This document shows positions 21,409 through 33,352 of a stretch of DNA of 64,000 bases, piece by piece; position 1 is the first letter of the stretch; each line of letters begins with the position of its first letter. The translations under genes and the position numbers were made by a program. Under the pieces are notes generated by a model that was given only the letters and a program-made list of their open reading frames with translations, was not told the DNA's origin and did not search any database. The stretch is from Phymorhynchus buccinoides (lineage: Eukaryota; Mollusca; Gastropoda; Neogastropoda; Raphitomidae): contig CM065700.1 in the NCBI GenBank assembly GCA_017654935.2, forward strand, positions 45,893,696 to 45,957,695. The letters run 5' to 3'.

Positions 21409-22420
21409 TTTTTATTCTTAAAGGCCATAGCCCCTTAGAAGGGGGTACATATATAACAAACATATCCTATTACAAAATTAGGTCAAGTTGCAATCATATC
21501 CTTACGGACTTTAAATGCTTTATATACATACAAAGACAGTTTCTTAACAGTATTTTCATTAGTTGTTGTTAATAGTAAAACTAATCTGAACAAACAAGGA
21601 TACTTAGAGTATTTCGAAGGGATTAACTGATCTCTAATATTTTGTAAAACTGGACAAGACAAAACAAAATGAATCTCATTTTCCTCACCTTTATAACAAA
21701 CAGGGCAAATAAAGTTACGATCATCAACAGGCCTGTAGCGATTAGAATGTACACAGATATCAGAAATACCAAATCTTAATTTTGTCATATAACATTTCAT
21801 TTGCCTGTTTATATTCATCATTAAATAAGTTGGAATGCAATGCAACGAGTTTAGCAATTTGTAGAAGCCAAATCGATTACTAGCCTGCATATGGGAACTC
21901 CATCTCTGCCAATTAGAATCTATCAATCTTTGCCTAAAGGCACATATGAACCCATTTACATTCTCTACTCCCTGGTTTTGCCACACAAACCCAAACCCGT
22001 TTTCATACAATGTTGACCTTACATTAGTGACCCAATTTTTATTTCCCCTATTATCCAATTCTACTAACATACCATACGCTTTATATGGTAATCTATTGGG
22101 CGACATTCTTGTTATTTTGACCCAATAACGAATACATCTAACAACAGATAACAAATAAATAGGAAATCTATTAGTCTCGCCATAAACTAAATCATTCGGT
22201 GTTCGCATTGTCACTCCAAGGAACTTCTTTAAACCAAATAAATGAATTTTTTCAATGTGGATAGCAGCAGATTCGAGTCCCCATAATTCGGCTCCATATT
22301 GTACTATTGGTTGAATCTGTGAATCGAAAAGCTTTAAGAACAGAGATAAAGATTCATTATTTAACATTCTCAATTTTTTCATAATGCAAAGTAAAGCACG
22401 TTTACCCCTACTAACTAGAT
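21409..22420 (-). mobile_element. 5'-truncated LINE (family B), copy 2
   Basis: The 3' end faces left: the minus strand ends GGGCTATGGCCTTTAAGAATAAAAA beside (GACAGA)n. The terminal hairpin CCCCCTTCTAAGGGG (21431-21445) matches the hairpin of the element at 6236-6720. The 5' end is truncated at about 22420, where the duplicated flank begins. Confidence 0.88.
21483..22420 (-). pseudogene. LINE ORF2 C-terminal third
   Basis: About 312 codons are open on the minus strand from the truncation to TGA at 21483-21485. Visible stretches are IQPIVQYGAELWGLE (the post-RT thumb region of many LINEs), LGVTMRTPNDLVYGE, a CPVCYKGEENEIHFVLSCP zinc knuckle and YVYKAFKVRKD at the end. The catalytic core and endonuclease are lost. 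The frame continues upstream into the GA microsatellite only by chance. No internal stop suggests a recent insertion. Clade not assigned; the knuckle arrangement is common in marine invertebrate LINEs. Confidence 0.85.
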
Positions 22421-22524
22421 CTTTGACCCAGGTGTGGGAGTGAAGACGTGACTGTAGCTGTAGTGGTGCGTGTGTGGATTTGGGGCTGTGTGTGAGAGAG
22501 AGAGACAGACAGACAGAGACAGAG

Positions 22525-22530
<6 letters not shown>
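22421..22530. repeat. Right direct flank of LINE insertion
   Basis: Repeats 21289-21408, identical for roughly 90 bases and then diverging within the GA/GACA tract. Confidence 0.8.
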
Positions 22531-22581
<51 letters not shown>

Positions 22582-23281
22582 GAAGAGCGTGTTTGTGCGA
22601 GCGTGCCGTCCACTTCCCACGTTTCACTCTTGCTTCTATGTTTTTAGTTTTCCTTCATCATTATAGCTTATTATTTCTATCACCTTTCTTTTTTCATATT
22701 TTTCCTTAATATTTCACATTTTCTTTCACTGAGAAAATAACTTCATCAAAACTATTTAACTTTCTAACAATTCTAATGCCATGCATTCAAAGATAAGTGT
22801 GTGGGTTTTTTTTTATCTAAATTTTCATTGAGCAAATGAAGTGTTCAATAACTGACGATTCCTTATCTTTTGTTAAAATGTCCAAGCTAGTGTTGACAGG
22901 GGGGGGGGGGGTGCAAAGGAAGAGGGGAACGTCCACCCCTCTCACCCACCCCACCCCCCTTTACACTGCAGCATTCTTAATTCAATCATCCAATGTTTAA
23001 CGTATAAGTTTGTATCAGAAAATCTCAAAATTGTCATCAAAATTGAGCCACCCCTACCCACACCCCCAAGCGACATTTTTTGGTCCTTTTCAGAGAAATG
23101 TGGTTGGTAGGAATCATGGCAAGAAACATTTTGTTGTTGTCTTGTTTCAATCTTAATTTGTCATTAATTTCGTTTCACTTTGATTCTTTCTTGTGTACCT
23201 TTAGTTTGCCTCTGGACCCAAGTGTGGGAGTGAAGACGTGACTGTAGCTGTAGTGGTGCGTGTGTGGATTTGGGGCTGTGT

Positions 23282-23338
<57 letters not shown>

Positions 23339-24066
23339 TGAGAGAGAGAGAGAGAGAGAGGGGGGGACACAGAGAGAGAGAGGGAGAGAGAGAGAAGAGC
23401 GTGTTTGTGCGAGCGTGCCGTCCACTTCCCACGTTTCACTCTTGCTTCTATGTTTTTAGTTTTCCTTCATCATTATAGCTTATCATTTCTGTCACCTTTC
23501 TTTTTTTCAGTTTCTTTTGTTCTTATTCCACGTTTTCTTTCACCTGATAAAAAAAAATTCACTAATACTATTTAACAATTTAACTTTCTAAAAAATTATA
23601 ATGCCATGCATTCAAAGATAAGTGTTTTTAGAAAAACATTTTTTATTGAGCAAATGAAGTGTTCAATAACTGACAATTTTGTATCTTTTCTTAATTTCCA
23701 TGCCAGTGTTGACAAGGGGTGCAAAGGAAGAGGGGAACGTCCACCCCTCTCACCCAACCCACCCCCCGTTACACTGCAGCATTCTGAATTCACTCGTCCA
23801 ACGTTTAAAGTATGTTTGTTTCGGAAAATCTCAACATTGTCAACAAAATTGACCTACCCCTACCCACACACCCATCGACATTTGTTTGGTCCTTTTCTAA
23901 GAATTATATTTGTTGGTAGGAATCATGGCAACCTTTTTTTATTGTGCTTTCTTGTTTTTCATTAATTTCGTTTCACTTTGATTCTTCCTTGTGTACCTTT
24001 AGTTTGCCTCTGGACCCAGGTGTGGGAGTGAAGACGTGACTGTAGTTGTGTGTGGATTGATTTGTG

Positions 24067-24287
<221 letters not shown>

Positions 24288-24410
24288 GAGAGAGAGAGAT
24301 AGCTGACAAATTAATGATTTAATGTCAATAGCTACACAGCCATCATGACATGGGGGTGGGGAGTGGGGGTGTAGTGGAAAAGAAAGAGGAAAGGTGCAAA
24401 CAGCACAGCA

Positions 24411-24667
24411 TTAACCCTTTCACCGCCAGCTATATTTCATCCACAAATATCCTTTGAAATTACCTGGGTAGAGAACAAAATCCATCTGCAGTATTGGGGA
24501 TTCTTCTGTGACATATATAGAATAAAATAAGGTCTATCCTTACTTCCCAAAACTAAGACAATAGGGTCTTTGGATAATAGACCCCAAATTTGATGCCTTT
24601 TAGTGACATAGGTGTTAAATCACTGTGGTGCTAAAATGCTGGGGGACTTTGGCGGTGAAAGGGTTAA
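24411..24667. mobile_element. piggyBac-type MITE, copy 2
   Basis: TTAACCCTTTCACCGCC to GGCGGTGAAAGGGTTAA, same internal order as copy 1. Confidence 0.88.
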
Positions 24668-25495
24668 TTCGCACAAAAACTAAAATCTGAATCGAAAACA
24701 AAGTAATAGTACAAAATATAAACTCGGCGCGCACATTTCCATCACAATGTCATCGTCCCATATACACAACGACCAGCGGGCACTAAATAAGCCGACGTTG
24801 TAATTAGGGAATCAGAGTGAATGGGATCTACGTTTGAAGCATATAATTATGCTTCAGTAACATATTTGGCCAGATAGTTAGTTAAATGATAGCTCGTTTT
24901 CTAGTGTTAATGAGAGAGGGAAAGAGACAGAGACCACACAGAGAGAGAGAGACTAGAGAGAGAGAGACAGAGAGACAGACAGAGAGAGAGAGAGAGAGCT
25001 GGACTATGTACCTCATCGTTTCAAATTCACTCTGGTTTGTTTCCACTTCCCTCCTCCATCCACACCCACCCAACCTCCCAACCCCTGTTGGAATGTGGTG
25101 CTTAATAATTCCAATGATTGTTTTTAGAATTCTACCTAGTCTGCATTTAAACATGTTAACTTTTAGGCGTTTGTGATGGCGTGTGTGTGTTATGGTATGG
25201 TATGGTATGGTACTTAACTATTCCAATACTGTTTATTTTTTACGTCCCTTTAGTCTCTACGGACCCCCTTGCCTCCTTTCAATTAATGTTCTCCTCTGTC
25301 CTGTTTTATTTTACGTTCAATTTTAGTAATATGTTTTTATGCATTCCTTCTATAAGTCGTTTCCTTTGTAAATTGTAAACGAAATGGATAATGTTCCTTT
25401 TGATTTCTGACTATTATACGTTCATTTTATAATGTTTATTCTGCGCATTTGTATCTCCATTAAATTATTTTCCAAATGGATACTGTTCTTATTTC
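24668..25495. other. No gene seen
   Basis: Holds GA-rich tracts (24908-24998), a TATGG repeat at 25192-25212 and T-rich sequence. Frames crossing the GA tract are artefacts. Confidence 0.4.
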
Positions 25496-26290
25496 TGGCG
25501 GATTCATCTTAAGTGTTGGAAGGGTGGGTCCAGAAAGGGGAATTCGTCAACCCCCTTTCCACCCCCACCTCCTCCCCCTACACACTGCAAATGTCCGATT
25601 AACATTCAAGTTTTATAGCTCTTGCGAAAATGTTAAAATTGTGACTAAACTCGTTTGAAAATTGTGACCCAAAGTTATCTGAAAAAGGTTACCATATTTT
25701 CAAAATCGTATCGTTCAGCCATTTTGGTTTTCAAAGAACGTTTTGGCTCTAGGGAATTGCTATTTTCTTTTATGTTTTCATGTCGTTATTGCTGCATTTG
25801 TGTATTTCTTTCTTTTCTATCTTTGACCTTTAACATGCCTCTCTTTAGTTCTAAGTGTCTTTTGTTTTCCATGTTACGCTTATTTTCAGTTTTATTTTAT
25901 TACATTCCGTTAACGTGGTGACAGCCCTGACATGGTCTTAGTTGTCGACGGGGCTATAATTTTAATGTTAATCTTAAACCCTATTTCATTCCGCTATCCT
26001 TTTCCTTGGTGAGAATTTGAATTAAGATGGCCTCATGTGTTTTAATGTGGGGCACAGGAAGAGGAACTACGTCCATCCTCTTCCTACACCCCCCTCCCCT
26101 CCCCCCCCTCAACATTTCAGCATTATATAATTGCATAATACAATTTCTAATTTTGTTTCGGAAATTTTCTAAATTGTCCAAATTTTCTCAAAACATGTTT
26201 AAAGTATATCGAGTTTCGAAAGATTCCAAAACTTGTGATCAAAATTGTATTCACAAATTATAATGTTGGCGCTTTTCGAAGAGTACTTTG
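25496..26290. repeat. Diverged relatives of the 0.8 kb unit
   Basis: Two blocks (25510-25660 and 26040-26250) keep the order purine-rich GGAAGAGG-like, CACCCCC-rich, ACACTGCA or ACATTTCAGCA, then AAAATTGT. They look like old decayed units of the array to the left. Confidence 0.5.
25913..25959 (+). repeat. GGGACTATAA hairpin motif, copy C
   Basis: ACGTGGTGACAGCCCTGAC ... CGACGGGGCTATAAT. Stem AGCCCTG/CGGGGCT. Confidence 0.75.
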
Positions 26291-26479
26291 ATCGTTAGGA
26301 ATTGTTTTTGTTTCTTTTTTTTAATCTTATTTTTTGTCTTGCGTAATTTTATTTTTTGTCTTGTATCTTTCTTTGTTGCTTTGTTTTACATGGTGCGCTT
26401 TTATTGTTAATCTTATCTTGCATCTGTCTTGCCTTTTGACCCATTTGTGTTAACGAATGTGTGATTGTGTTGGTAGTGC

Positions 26480-26640
26480 CACCTGTACGTGTGTGTGTGT
26501 GTGTGTGCATATGTGTGTGTGTGCATATGTGTGTGTGTGCATGCGCATATGTGTGTGTGCATATGTGTGTATGCGTGCGTGGGGGGAGAGAGATAAAGAG
26601 GAGATAGAGAAACAGAGACAGAGAGAGACAGAAACGGGGA
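26480..26640. repeat. GT/GTAT and GA microsatellites
   Basis: GTGTGT, GCATATGT and GAGACA runs. Confidence 0.95.
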
Positions 26641-26744
26641 GGCTAAAGTGATTTTCTCGGAATGTAGAGAAAAGTACCGCGGGTGAAGTAAACTATCTAA
26701 AATAAAGGAGAGTCGTATCTACGTTATGTTCTGTTTTCAACTAG

Positions 26745-26784
26745 ATTTAGTAGAAAATCATCCTCGCGATTGATGTCGAAGCAA
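26745..26784 (+). CDS. Candidate 40-nt microexon
   Basis: A good 3' splice site (TTCTGTTTTCAACTAG) and an excellent 5' site (GCAA|GTAAGTTG) enclose 40 nt. The only open frame gives FSRKSSSRLMSKQ, entering in phase 2 and leaving in phase 0. The next supported plus-strand 3' site with a phase-0 coding segment is 33227, so the two may be neighbouring exons across a 6.4 kb intron that contains the 68 bp satellite. An overlapping minus-strand frame (26747-26929) is open too, so strand is uncertain. Product unknown; basic and Ser-rich. Confidence 0.35.
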
Positions 26785-26994
26785 GTAAGTTGTTGCAAAC
26801 TTGTAAAAACCAATAGAGGTTAATTTTCAGCTTATTTCTGGGCTTTGCATAATTGTAAAGGGTTTCTGCTGTGAGTTCGTGTGTTAAGTATAAGACAGTT
26901 TTACATAAGCATGGTGTTAACTGGCACATTTTGAAGTATGCTGTGGTGATTCCGCCATGTCCGAAAAAATCCGAAAGTATTGGACACGGCTCTG

Positions 26995-27115
26995 TGTGGG
27001 TGCGTATGTGCGTGCGAGCGTCATTATCTTAGATAATGTTACTGCATGCGTGTGTGCGTGCGAGCGTCATTATCTTAGATAATGTTACTGCATGCGTGTG
27101 TGCGAGTGAGCGTCA
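26995..27115. repeat. Tandem units of about 51 bp, 2.3 copies
   Basis: GCGAGCGTCATTATCTTAGA and ATAATGTTACTGCATGCGTG occur twice, then a partial third. Confidence 0.93.
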
Positions 27116-27619
27116 TTATCATACAGCTAAAAATCGGGTTCTTATATCGTCTTCTGATTCCCCCTCTGCAACACAATTCGTGTATTCCATGGCCGATCTG
27201 CCATGTGTTTAGTTGCTATATGTGTAGACCTTCACTATTTTCCCATTACCTTTTTTTGTATTTGTGGATACAATGTAATTATGTATGAAAATACAAAGCA
27301 TGTAATTTTGTATATAATTTTTTTTGGTAACCTGGGAGTGACAAGTTAAGTAAAAAGCTGACGCACTATGTTTGAGTTGAAGGCCTTGATAAGAAATTAT
27401 AATAAAATATATGTGCTGTCATTTAGCCATGGGCGGATTATAGGGGTTTCCTGCTTGCATCACCCTCCCCTTCGGATTACACGCACGCGCGTACACACAA
27501 TACACACACACACACAACACACACACACGCCACACACACACACACACACACTCTCTCTCTCTTATTCTTTATTATTGTATTACAATTTTTCGTCACCGCC
27601 TGTTCTTCATCCTACCTTT
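27116..27619. other. No gene seen
   Basis: T-rich sequence followed by a (CA)n/(CT)n microsatellite at about 27480-27562. Confidence 0.4.
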
Positions 27620-30600
27620 TAAACCGTGATTGTTAGGGGCTACATCCCAGCCTGTGTGTTGTCGATCCCTGTTCTTAACCCTACCTTTAAACCGTGATTG
27701 TTAGGGGCTACATCCCAGCCTGTGTGTTGTCGATCCCTGTTCTTAACCCTACCTTTAAACCGTGATTGTTAGGGGCTACATCCCAGCCTGTGTGTTGTCT
27801 ATCCCTGTTCTTAACCCTACCTTTAAACCGTGATTGTTAGGGGCTACATCCCAGCCTGTGTGTTGTCTATCCCTGTTCTTCACCCTACCTTTAAACCGTG
27901 ATTGTTAGGGGCTACATCCCAGCCTGAGTGTTGTCGATCCCTGTTCTTCAACCCTACATTTAAACCGTGATTGTTAGGGGCTACATCCCAGCCTGTGTGT
28001 TGTCGATCCCTGTTCTTCAACCCTACCTTTAAACCGTGATTGTTAGGGGCTACATCCCAGCCTGTGTGTTGTCGATCCCTGTTCCCAACCCTACCTTTAA
28101 ACCGTGATTGTTAGGGGCTACATCCCAGCCTGTGTGTTGTAGATCCCTGTTCTCAACCCTACCTTTAAACCGTGATTGTTAGGGGCTACATCCCAGCCTG
28201 TGTGTTGTCGATCCCTGTTCTTCATCCTACCTTTAAACCGTGATTGTTAGGGGCTACATCCCAGCCTGTGTGTTGTCGATCCCTGTTCTTCACCCTACCT
28301 TTAAACCGTGATTGTTAGGGGCTACATCCCAGCCTGTGTGTTGTCGATCCCTGTTCATCAACCCTACCTTTAAACCGTGATTGTTAGGGGCTACATCCCA
28401 GCCTGTGTGTTGTCGATCCCTGTTCTTAACCCTACCTTTAAACCGTGATTGTTAGGGGCTACATCCCAGCCTGTGTGTTGTCGATCCCTGTTCTTAACCC
28501 TACCTTTAAACCGTGATTGTTAGGGGCTACATCCCAGCCTGTGTGTTGTCGATCCCTGTTCTTAACCCTACCTTTAAACCGTGATTGTTAGGGGCTACAT
28601 CCCAGCCTGTGTGTTGTCGATCCCTGTTCTTAACCCTACCTTTAAACCGTGATTGTTAGGGGCTACATCCCAGCCTGTGTGTTGTCGATCCCTGTTCTTA
28701 ACCCTACAGTATTTTAAACCGTGATTGTTAGGGGCTACATCCCAGCCTGTGTGTTGTCGATCCCTGTTCTTAACCCTACATTTAAACCGTGATTGCTAGG
28801 AGCTACATCCCAGCCTGTGTGTTGTCGATCCCTGTTCTCAACCCTACATTTAAACCGTGATTGTTAGGGGCTACATCCCAGCCTGTGTGTTGTCGATCCC
28901 TGTTCTCAACCCTACATTTAAACCGTGATTGTTAGGGGCTACATCCCAGCCTGTGTGTTGTCGATCCCTGTTCTCAACCCTACATTTAAACCGTGATTGC
29001 TAGGGGCTACATCCCAGCCTGTGTGTTGTCGATCCCTGTTCTCAACCCTACCTTTAAACCGTGATTGTTAGGGGCTACATCCCAGCCTGTGTGTTGTCGA
29101 TCCCTGTTCTTCATCCTACCTTTAAACCGTGATTGTTAGGGGCTACATCCCAGCCTGTGTGTTGTCGATCCCTGTTCTTCACCCTACCTTTTTTAAACCG
29201 TGATTGTTAGGGGCTACATCCCAGCCTGTGTGTTGTCGATCCCTGTTCTCAACCCTACATTTAAACCGTGATTGTTAGGGGCTACATCCCAGCCTGTGTG
29301 TTGTCGATCCCTGTTCTTCACCCTACCTTTAAACCGTGATTGTTAGGGGCTACATCCCAGCCTGTGTGTTGTCGATCCCTGTTCTTAACCCTACCTTTAA
29401 ACCGTGATTGTTAGGGGCTACATCCCAGCCTGTGTGTTGTCGATCCCTGTTCTTAACCCTACCTTTAAACCGTGATTGTTAGGGGCTACATCCCAGCCTG
29501 TGTGTTGTCGATCCCTGTTCTTAACCCTACCTTTAAACCGTGATTGTTAGGGGCTACATCCCAGCCTGTGTGTTGTCGATCCCTGTTCTTAACCCTACCT
29601 TTAAACCGTGTATGTTAGGGGCTACATCCCAGCCTGTGTGTTGTCGATCCCTGTTCTTAACCCTACCTTTAAACCGTGATTGTTAGGGGCTACATCCCAG
29701 CCTGTGTGTTGTCAATCCCTGTTCTTCACCCTACCTTTAAACCGTGATTGTTAGGGGCTACATCCCAGCCTGTGTGTTGTCTATCCCTGTTCTCAACCCT
29801 ACTTTTAAACCGTGATTGTTAGGGGCTACATCCCAGCCTGTGTGTTGTCGATCCCTGTTCTTCACCCTACCTTTAAACCGTGATTGGTAGGGGCTACATC
29901 CCAGCCTGTGTGTTGTCTATCCCTATTCTCAACCCTACCTTTAAACCGTGATTGTTAGGGGCTACACCCCAGCCTGTGTGTTGTCTATCCCTGTTCTCAA
30001 CCCTACCTTTAAACCGTGATTGTTAGGGGCTACATCCCAGCCTGTGTGTTGTCGATCCCTGTTCTTAACCCTACCTTTAAACCGTGATTGTTAGGGGCTA
30101 CATCCCAGCCTGTGTGTTGTCTATCCCTGTTCTTCACCCTACCTTTAAACCGTGATTGTTAGGGGCTACACCCCAGCCTGTGTGTTGTCTATCCCTGTTC
30201 TCAACCCTACCTTTAAACCGTGATTGTTAGGGGCTACATCCCAGCCTGTGTGTTGTCGATCCCTGTTCTCAACCCTACATTTAAACCGTGATTGCTAGGG
30301 GCTACATCCCAGCCTGTGTGTTGTCGATCCCTGTTCTCAACCCTACATTTAAACCGTGATTGTTAGGGGCTACATCCCAGCCTGTGTGTTGTAGATCCCT
30401 GTTCTCAACCCTACCTTTAAACCGTGATTGTTAGGGGCTACATCCCAGCCTGAGTGTTGTCGATCCCTGTTCTCAACCCTACTTTTAAACCGTGATTGTT
30501 AGGGGCTACACCCCAGCCTGAGTGTTGTCGATCCCTGTTCTCAACCCTACTTTTAAACCGTGATTGTTAGGGGCTACATCCCAGCCTGTGTGTTGTCGAT

Positions 30601-30805
30601 CCCTGTTCTTAACCCTACCTTTAAACCGTGATTGTTAGGGCTACATCCCAACCTGTGTGTTGTCGATCCCTGTTCTTAACCCTACCTTTAAACCGTGATT
30701 GTTAGGGGCTACATCCCAGCCTGTGTGTTGTCGATCCCTGTTCTTAACCCTACCTTTAAACCGTGGTTGTTAGGGCTACATCCCAGCCTGTGTGTTGTAG
30801 TTCCC
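27620..30805. repeat. 68 bp satellite, about 47 monomers
   Basis: The monomer runs AAACCGTGATTGTTAGGGGC, TACATCCCAGCCTGTGTGTT, GTCGATCCCTGTTCTTAACC, CTACCTTT. Homogeneity is high; variation is concentrated in a short stretch (TTAACC, TTCACC, CTCAACC, TTCAACC and others) and in GTCGAT/GTCTAT/GTAGAT. A few units have small length changes (28708, 29190, 30640). Identical variants cluster in neighbouring units, as expected for local unequal exchange. Confidence 0.97.
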
Positions 30806-31366
30806 TTCCCTAGTTGGACGGACATGCATTTTGTTTTTATATATGCTTTTTGTTTTAAGTTTGCCTTTTTTCTAGTTTGGATCTAGCGTTCAAAGGCAAT
30901 GTATGCAATTTTCATGAATGTTCTTTTTGTTGTTGGTGGTGGTGGTGGTTGTTTATTACGTCAATGTTGTTGGGCGTACATGCCATATTTTGTAATATTT
31001 TTGTCATGTCATTACATTTCGCTTTGAATGTGTTAGTTTTTGAAGCGCTGGGGGTTGCAGAGTGAGAGAGGGAGTTGATCAGTGAGCAAGAGGGCGGATG
31101 AATGTTTGGGTGTGGTTGGAGAGTTACGCATTACAAATTTGTTGAAATATAAATTTGTTTCATATTTTGATTAACTTCTGTTTTATTTTAATGCATTCTA
31201 TCTTATTTTACACGGTGGAACACAATTTTCCATGTGCGTTTGTACAATGGACAATTAAAGAAACTTATTACCTATTGCTTATGACCTAAAACTATTAATT
31301 GTTTTCCTTGATTCCCCATTTTGATTTAGTTTTCATTTCACAACTGGTGCTATATCGACGCAGTCC
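30806..31366. other. No gene seen
   Basis: T-rich, with a GGT repeat at 30933-30950. No supported features. Confidence 0.4.
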
Positions 31367-31454
31367 AATGGGAGACTTAGTGGGATTTTTTTCACGCCAG
31401 GTGTCGTGACACTCGCTAGGGGCTTATCACGCTATATTCTTAGTTGGGCGTAGT

Positions 31455-31515
<61 letters not shown>

Positions 31516-31635
31516 GGTTGATCTCCTCTCTATCTCTCGCTCTCTCTTTATCCCCAACTAAGAATATAGAGGGGATTAGCCCCTAGCGAGTGTCACGACA
31601 CCTGGCGTGACAAAAATCCCACTAAGTCTCCCATT
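31367..31635. mobile_element. Foldback element with (GA)n loop
   Basis: Arms of about 80 bp: AATGGGAGACTTAGTGGGAT, GCCAGGTGTCGTGACACTCG and CTATATTCTTAGTTGGG are mirrored by CCCAACTAAGAATATAG ... CCCACTAAGTCTCCCATT. The loop is a (GA)n then CT-rich segment. No coding capacity. Confidence 0.85.
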
Positions 31636-32540
31636 ATAATGTGCTGGCTTATAAACAGCAAAGACATTGCATTGTCCGTCTACAATTCAGTATACTGTTT
31701 TGCCTGTGTAACGTTCTGGTATTACTGGATAACATATGTATAGTAAAAAGCTTGAGGCAGTGTTGTATCTGATGCCCAAGTTTGAAAGGGATTTCAACGT
31801 AAGCATTAAGCGCCATTGTTGAGCAGCTTGTCAGATAGACACTTGCTTTAGCCTGCCAAGTAATGTGTGTGTGTCGATGAACTAGCGTTCCAATGGATAC
31901 ATTGCAATGATGTAAAACGGATTTTTGCCAAGTCGTTCTCAAATCCACTTTTTCACCATTGCCTCTCAGTATAGAAAGTTCCCCCGCCTTCTGGAAGTTC
32001 TCAGCTTGAAAATTCCTCTGATCTTATCACTCTTTCGACTCTGCCTTCCCCCAGTTTGATGACTTGCACATAACTACCACCACCACAACCCCACCACCAC
32101 AACCCCACCACCACCACCCCACTACCACCATCCCTGGCCATTCATTTGCTGTATTTTGGTGTCTTGTTTCCATCATCTCTAATAATCAACACGTTATTTC
32201 TAGGGTTTTTTGGTTTTTTTTACCAAACCAGTCTTTTTTCCTATCCCACCATTGCTGTTAACTCCCATCGCTATTGTTACATGTTTTACTGTGTACATTT
32301 TCGTCAGTTTTTTACTTTTATAGAATTTTCACTTTTGGCTGTGAAGTATTTGACGCACTCCCTTCAGCTTAACAGCTGTTATTATCATCACCATTATCAT
32401 TTACTGGTCCTAGTATTGTTTGATTTTACACTAGACCTTACGCACTTGAGTGGGCACCTGTTGTCCATTCTGCAGTGCATATTTGCCTATATGGCCTTTT
32501 TATGTATTTTAGCTTACTAGAATATGTTGAATAAGTTTTA

Positions 32541-32605
32541 CGTCCTCTCGGTCATAGACACATATGGGACATTTGTAAATACAAGTAAAGTCCCGATTTT
32601 TTTAA
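32541..32605 (+). repeat. TTTTACGTCC dispersed hairpin, short copy
   Basis: TTTTACGTCCTCTCGGTC, GACACATATGGGACATTTG, then AAAGTCCCGATTTTTTT. The GTCC/GGGAC stem is present; the second hairpin is missing. Confidence 0.65.
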
Positions 32606-32696
32606 CAATCCAGATATGTGTAGCAGTAACCACGCTTCGGTTAAACCTCATCGGCTATTGACTAGAATTATGTTATCCTTTTTTACTGTTTATGTA

Positions 32697-32800
32697 ACCT
32701 GGATCCGACAAGCAAAGCGGAAGGGCTGACATTTCCAGCACTGTCCAGATTTATGGGCGACAGGGTACAATGATGGTGTCATGTTGTGAACTGTTCGATA
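32697..32800 (+). repeat. Dispersed repeat, pair with 39716-39815
   Basis: AACCTGGATCCGA(C/T)AAG, TTTCCA(G/T)CACTG, ATTTATG and GGTACAATGATGG occur in order at both sites. Confidence 0.7.
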
Positions 32801-33226
32801 TTTTTTGCCATGTTTTGCAACAGTCCTGAAAATACCAATTAAAATATTTTTTGTGCCAGTGAAATAGGGTGGTAGTTTCTATACACACTTTAAAGTTATT
32901 ATCGACTATTGTCGATTTATCGTTTTGGTTTATAAGTGTTCTGACTTTTTTTTAACTGGTTTTGTTTGTGTGTATTATGATCTTTCATAATCTTTATGTT
33001 GTTGTAATATTCATCCCATATTATCCAATCGGTTCTAATATTCGCCAAATGTTCCCGAAAAGGTAAAATTCACATACTGAAGAAGATTTTAAACACTTTC
33101 TCTCAACTGAAGTATTCCTACTCATTCGTAAAATTCACGTTTCAATTCGTGAGGGATGATATGACAAAATTAAATAAAAAACCCGATTTTTTGTAATCGT
33201 TTTTTTTCTTCTTCTTCATTCAACAG

Positions 33227-33352
33227 ATTACTTCCCTTCGCAGTAGGAAATGTGAATGTTGCCAAAATGGTTTCCTTCCCAGCTGTTGTCTGAAACAAAA
33301 CATACTGGTGGCATTTTGTGGTGACCCCACCACTACCAACACCACAGAATAA
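33227..33352 (+). CDS. Candidate cysteine-rich terminal exon
   Basis: A very strong 3' splice site (T-rich tract, TTCATTCAACAG) opens a phase-0 frame of 41 codons to TAA at 33350-33352. It begins ITSLRSRKCECCQNGF and contains six cysteines spaced C-x-CC-x7-CC-x9-C, then a Thr-rich end. AATAAA (33349-33354) overlaps the stop, so a short 3' UTR is plausible. The cysteine pattern suggests a disulfide-rich or metal-binding C-terminus, possibly secreted, but no signal peptide is seen because upstream exons are not secured. The phase matches the microexon at 26745-26784. I do not recognise the family. Confidence 0.42.
   Translation: MTSLRSRKCECCQNGFLPSCCLKQNILVAFCGDPTTTNTTE

Larger units (their letters stand above)
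31636..33226. other. Mostly unique; scattered repeat pieces
   Basis: Contains GTTCCCCCGCCTTCTGGAAG (31979; related to the arms and 51146-51205), a (CCA)n tract (32076-32125), a TTTTACGTCC hairpin repeat (32541-32605) and a segment shared with 39716-39815. Otherwise T-rich, with no coding segment I can support. Confidence 0.45.

Noticed and set aside
22425..22613. N-terminal extension of the LINE frame
   Set aside because: It is translated GA microsatellite and flank, not LINE sequence.
27620..30805. Telomeric repeat
   Set aside because: TTAGGG occurs only once per 68 bp unit and is not tandem.
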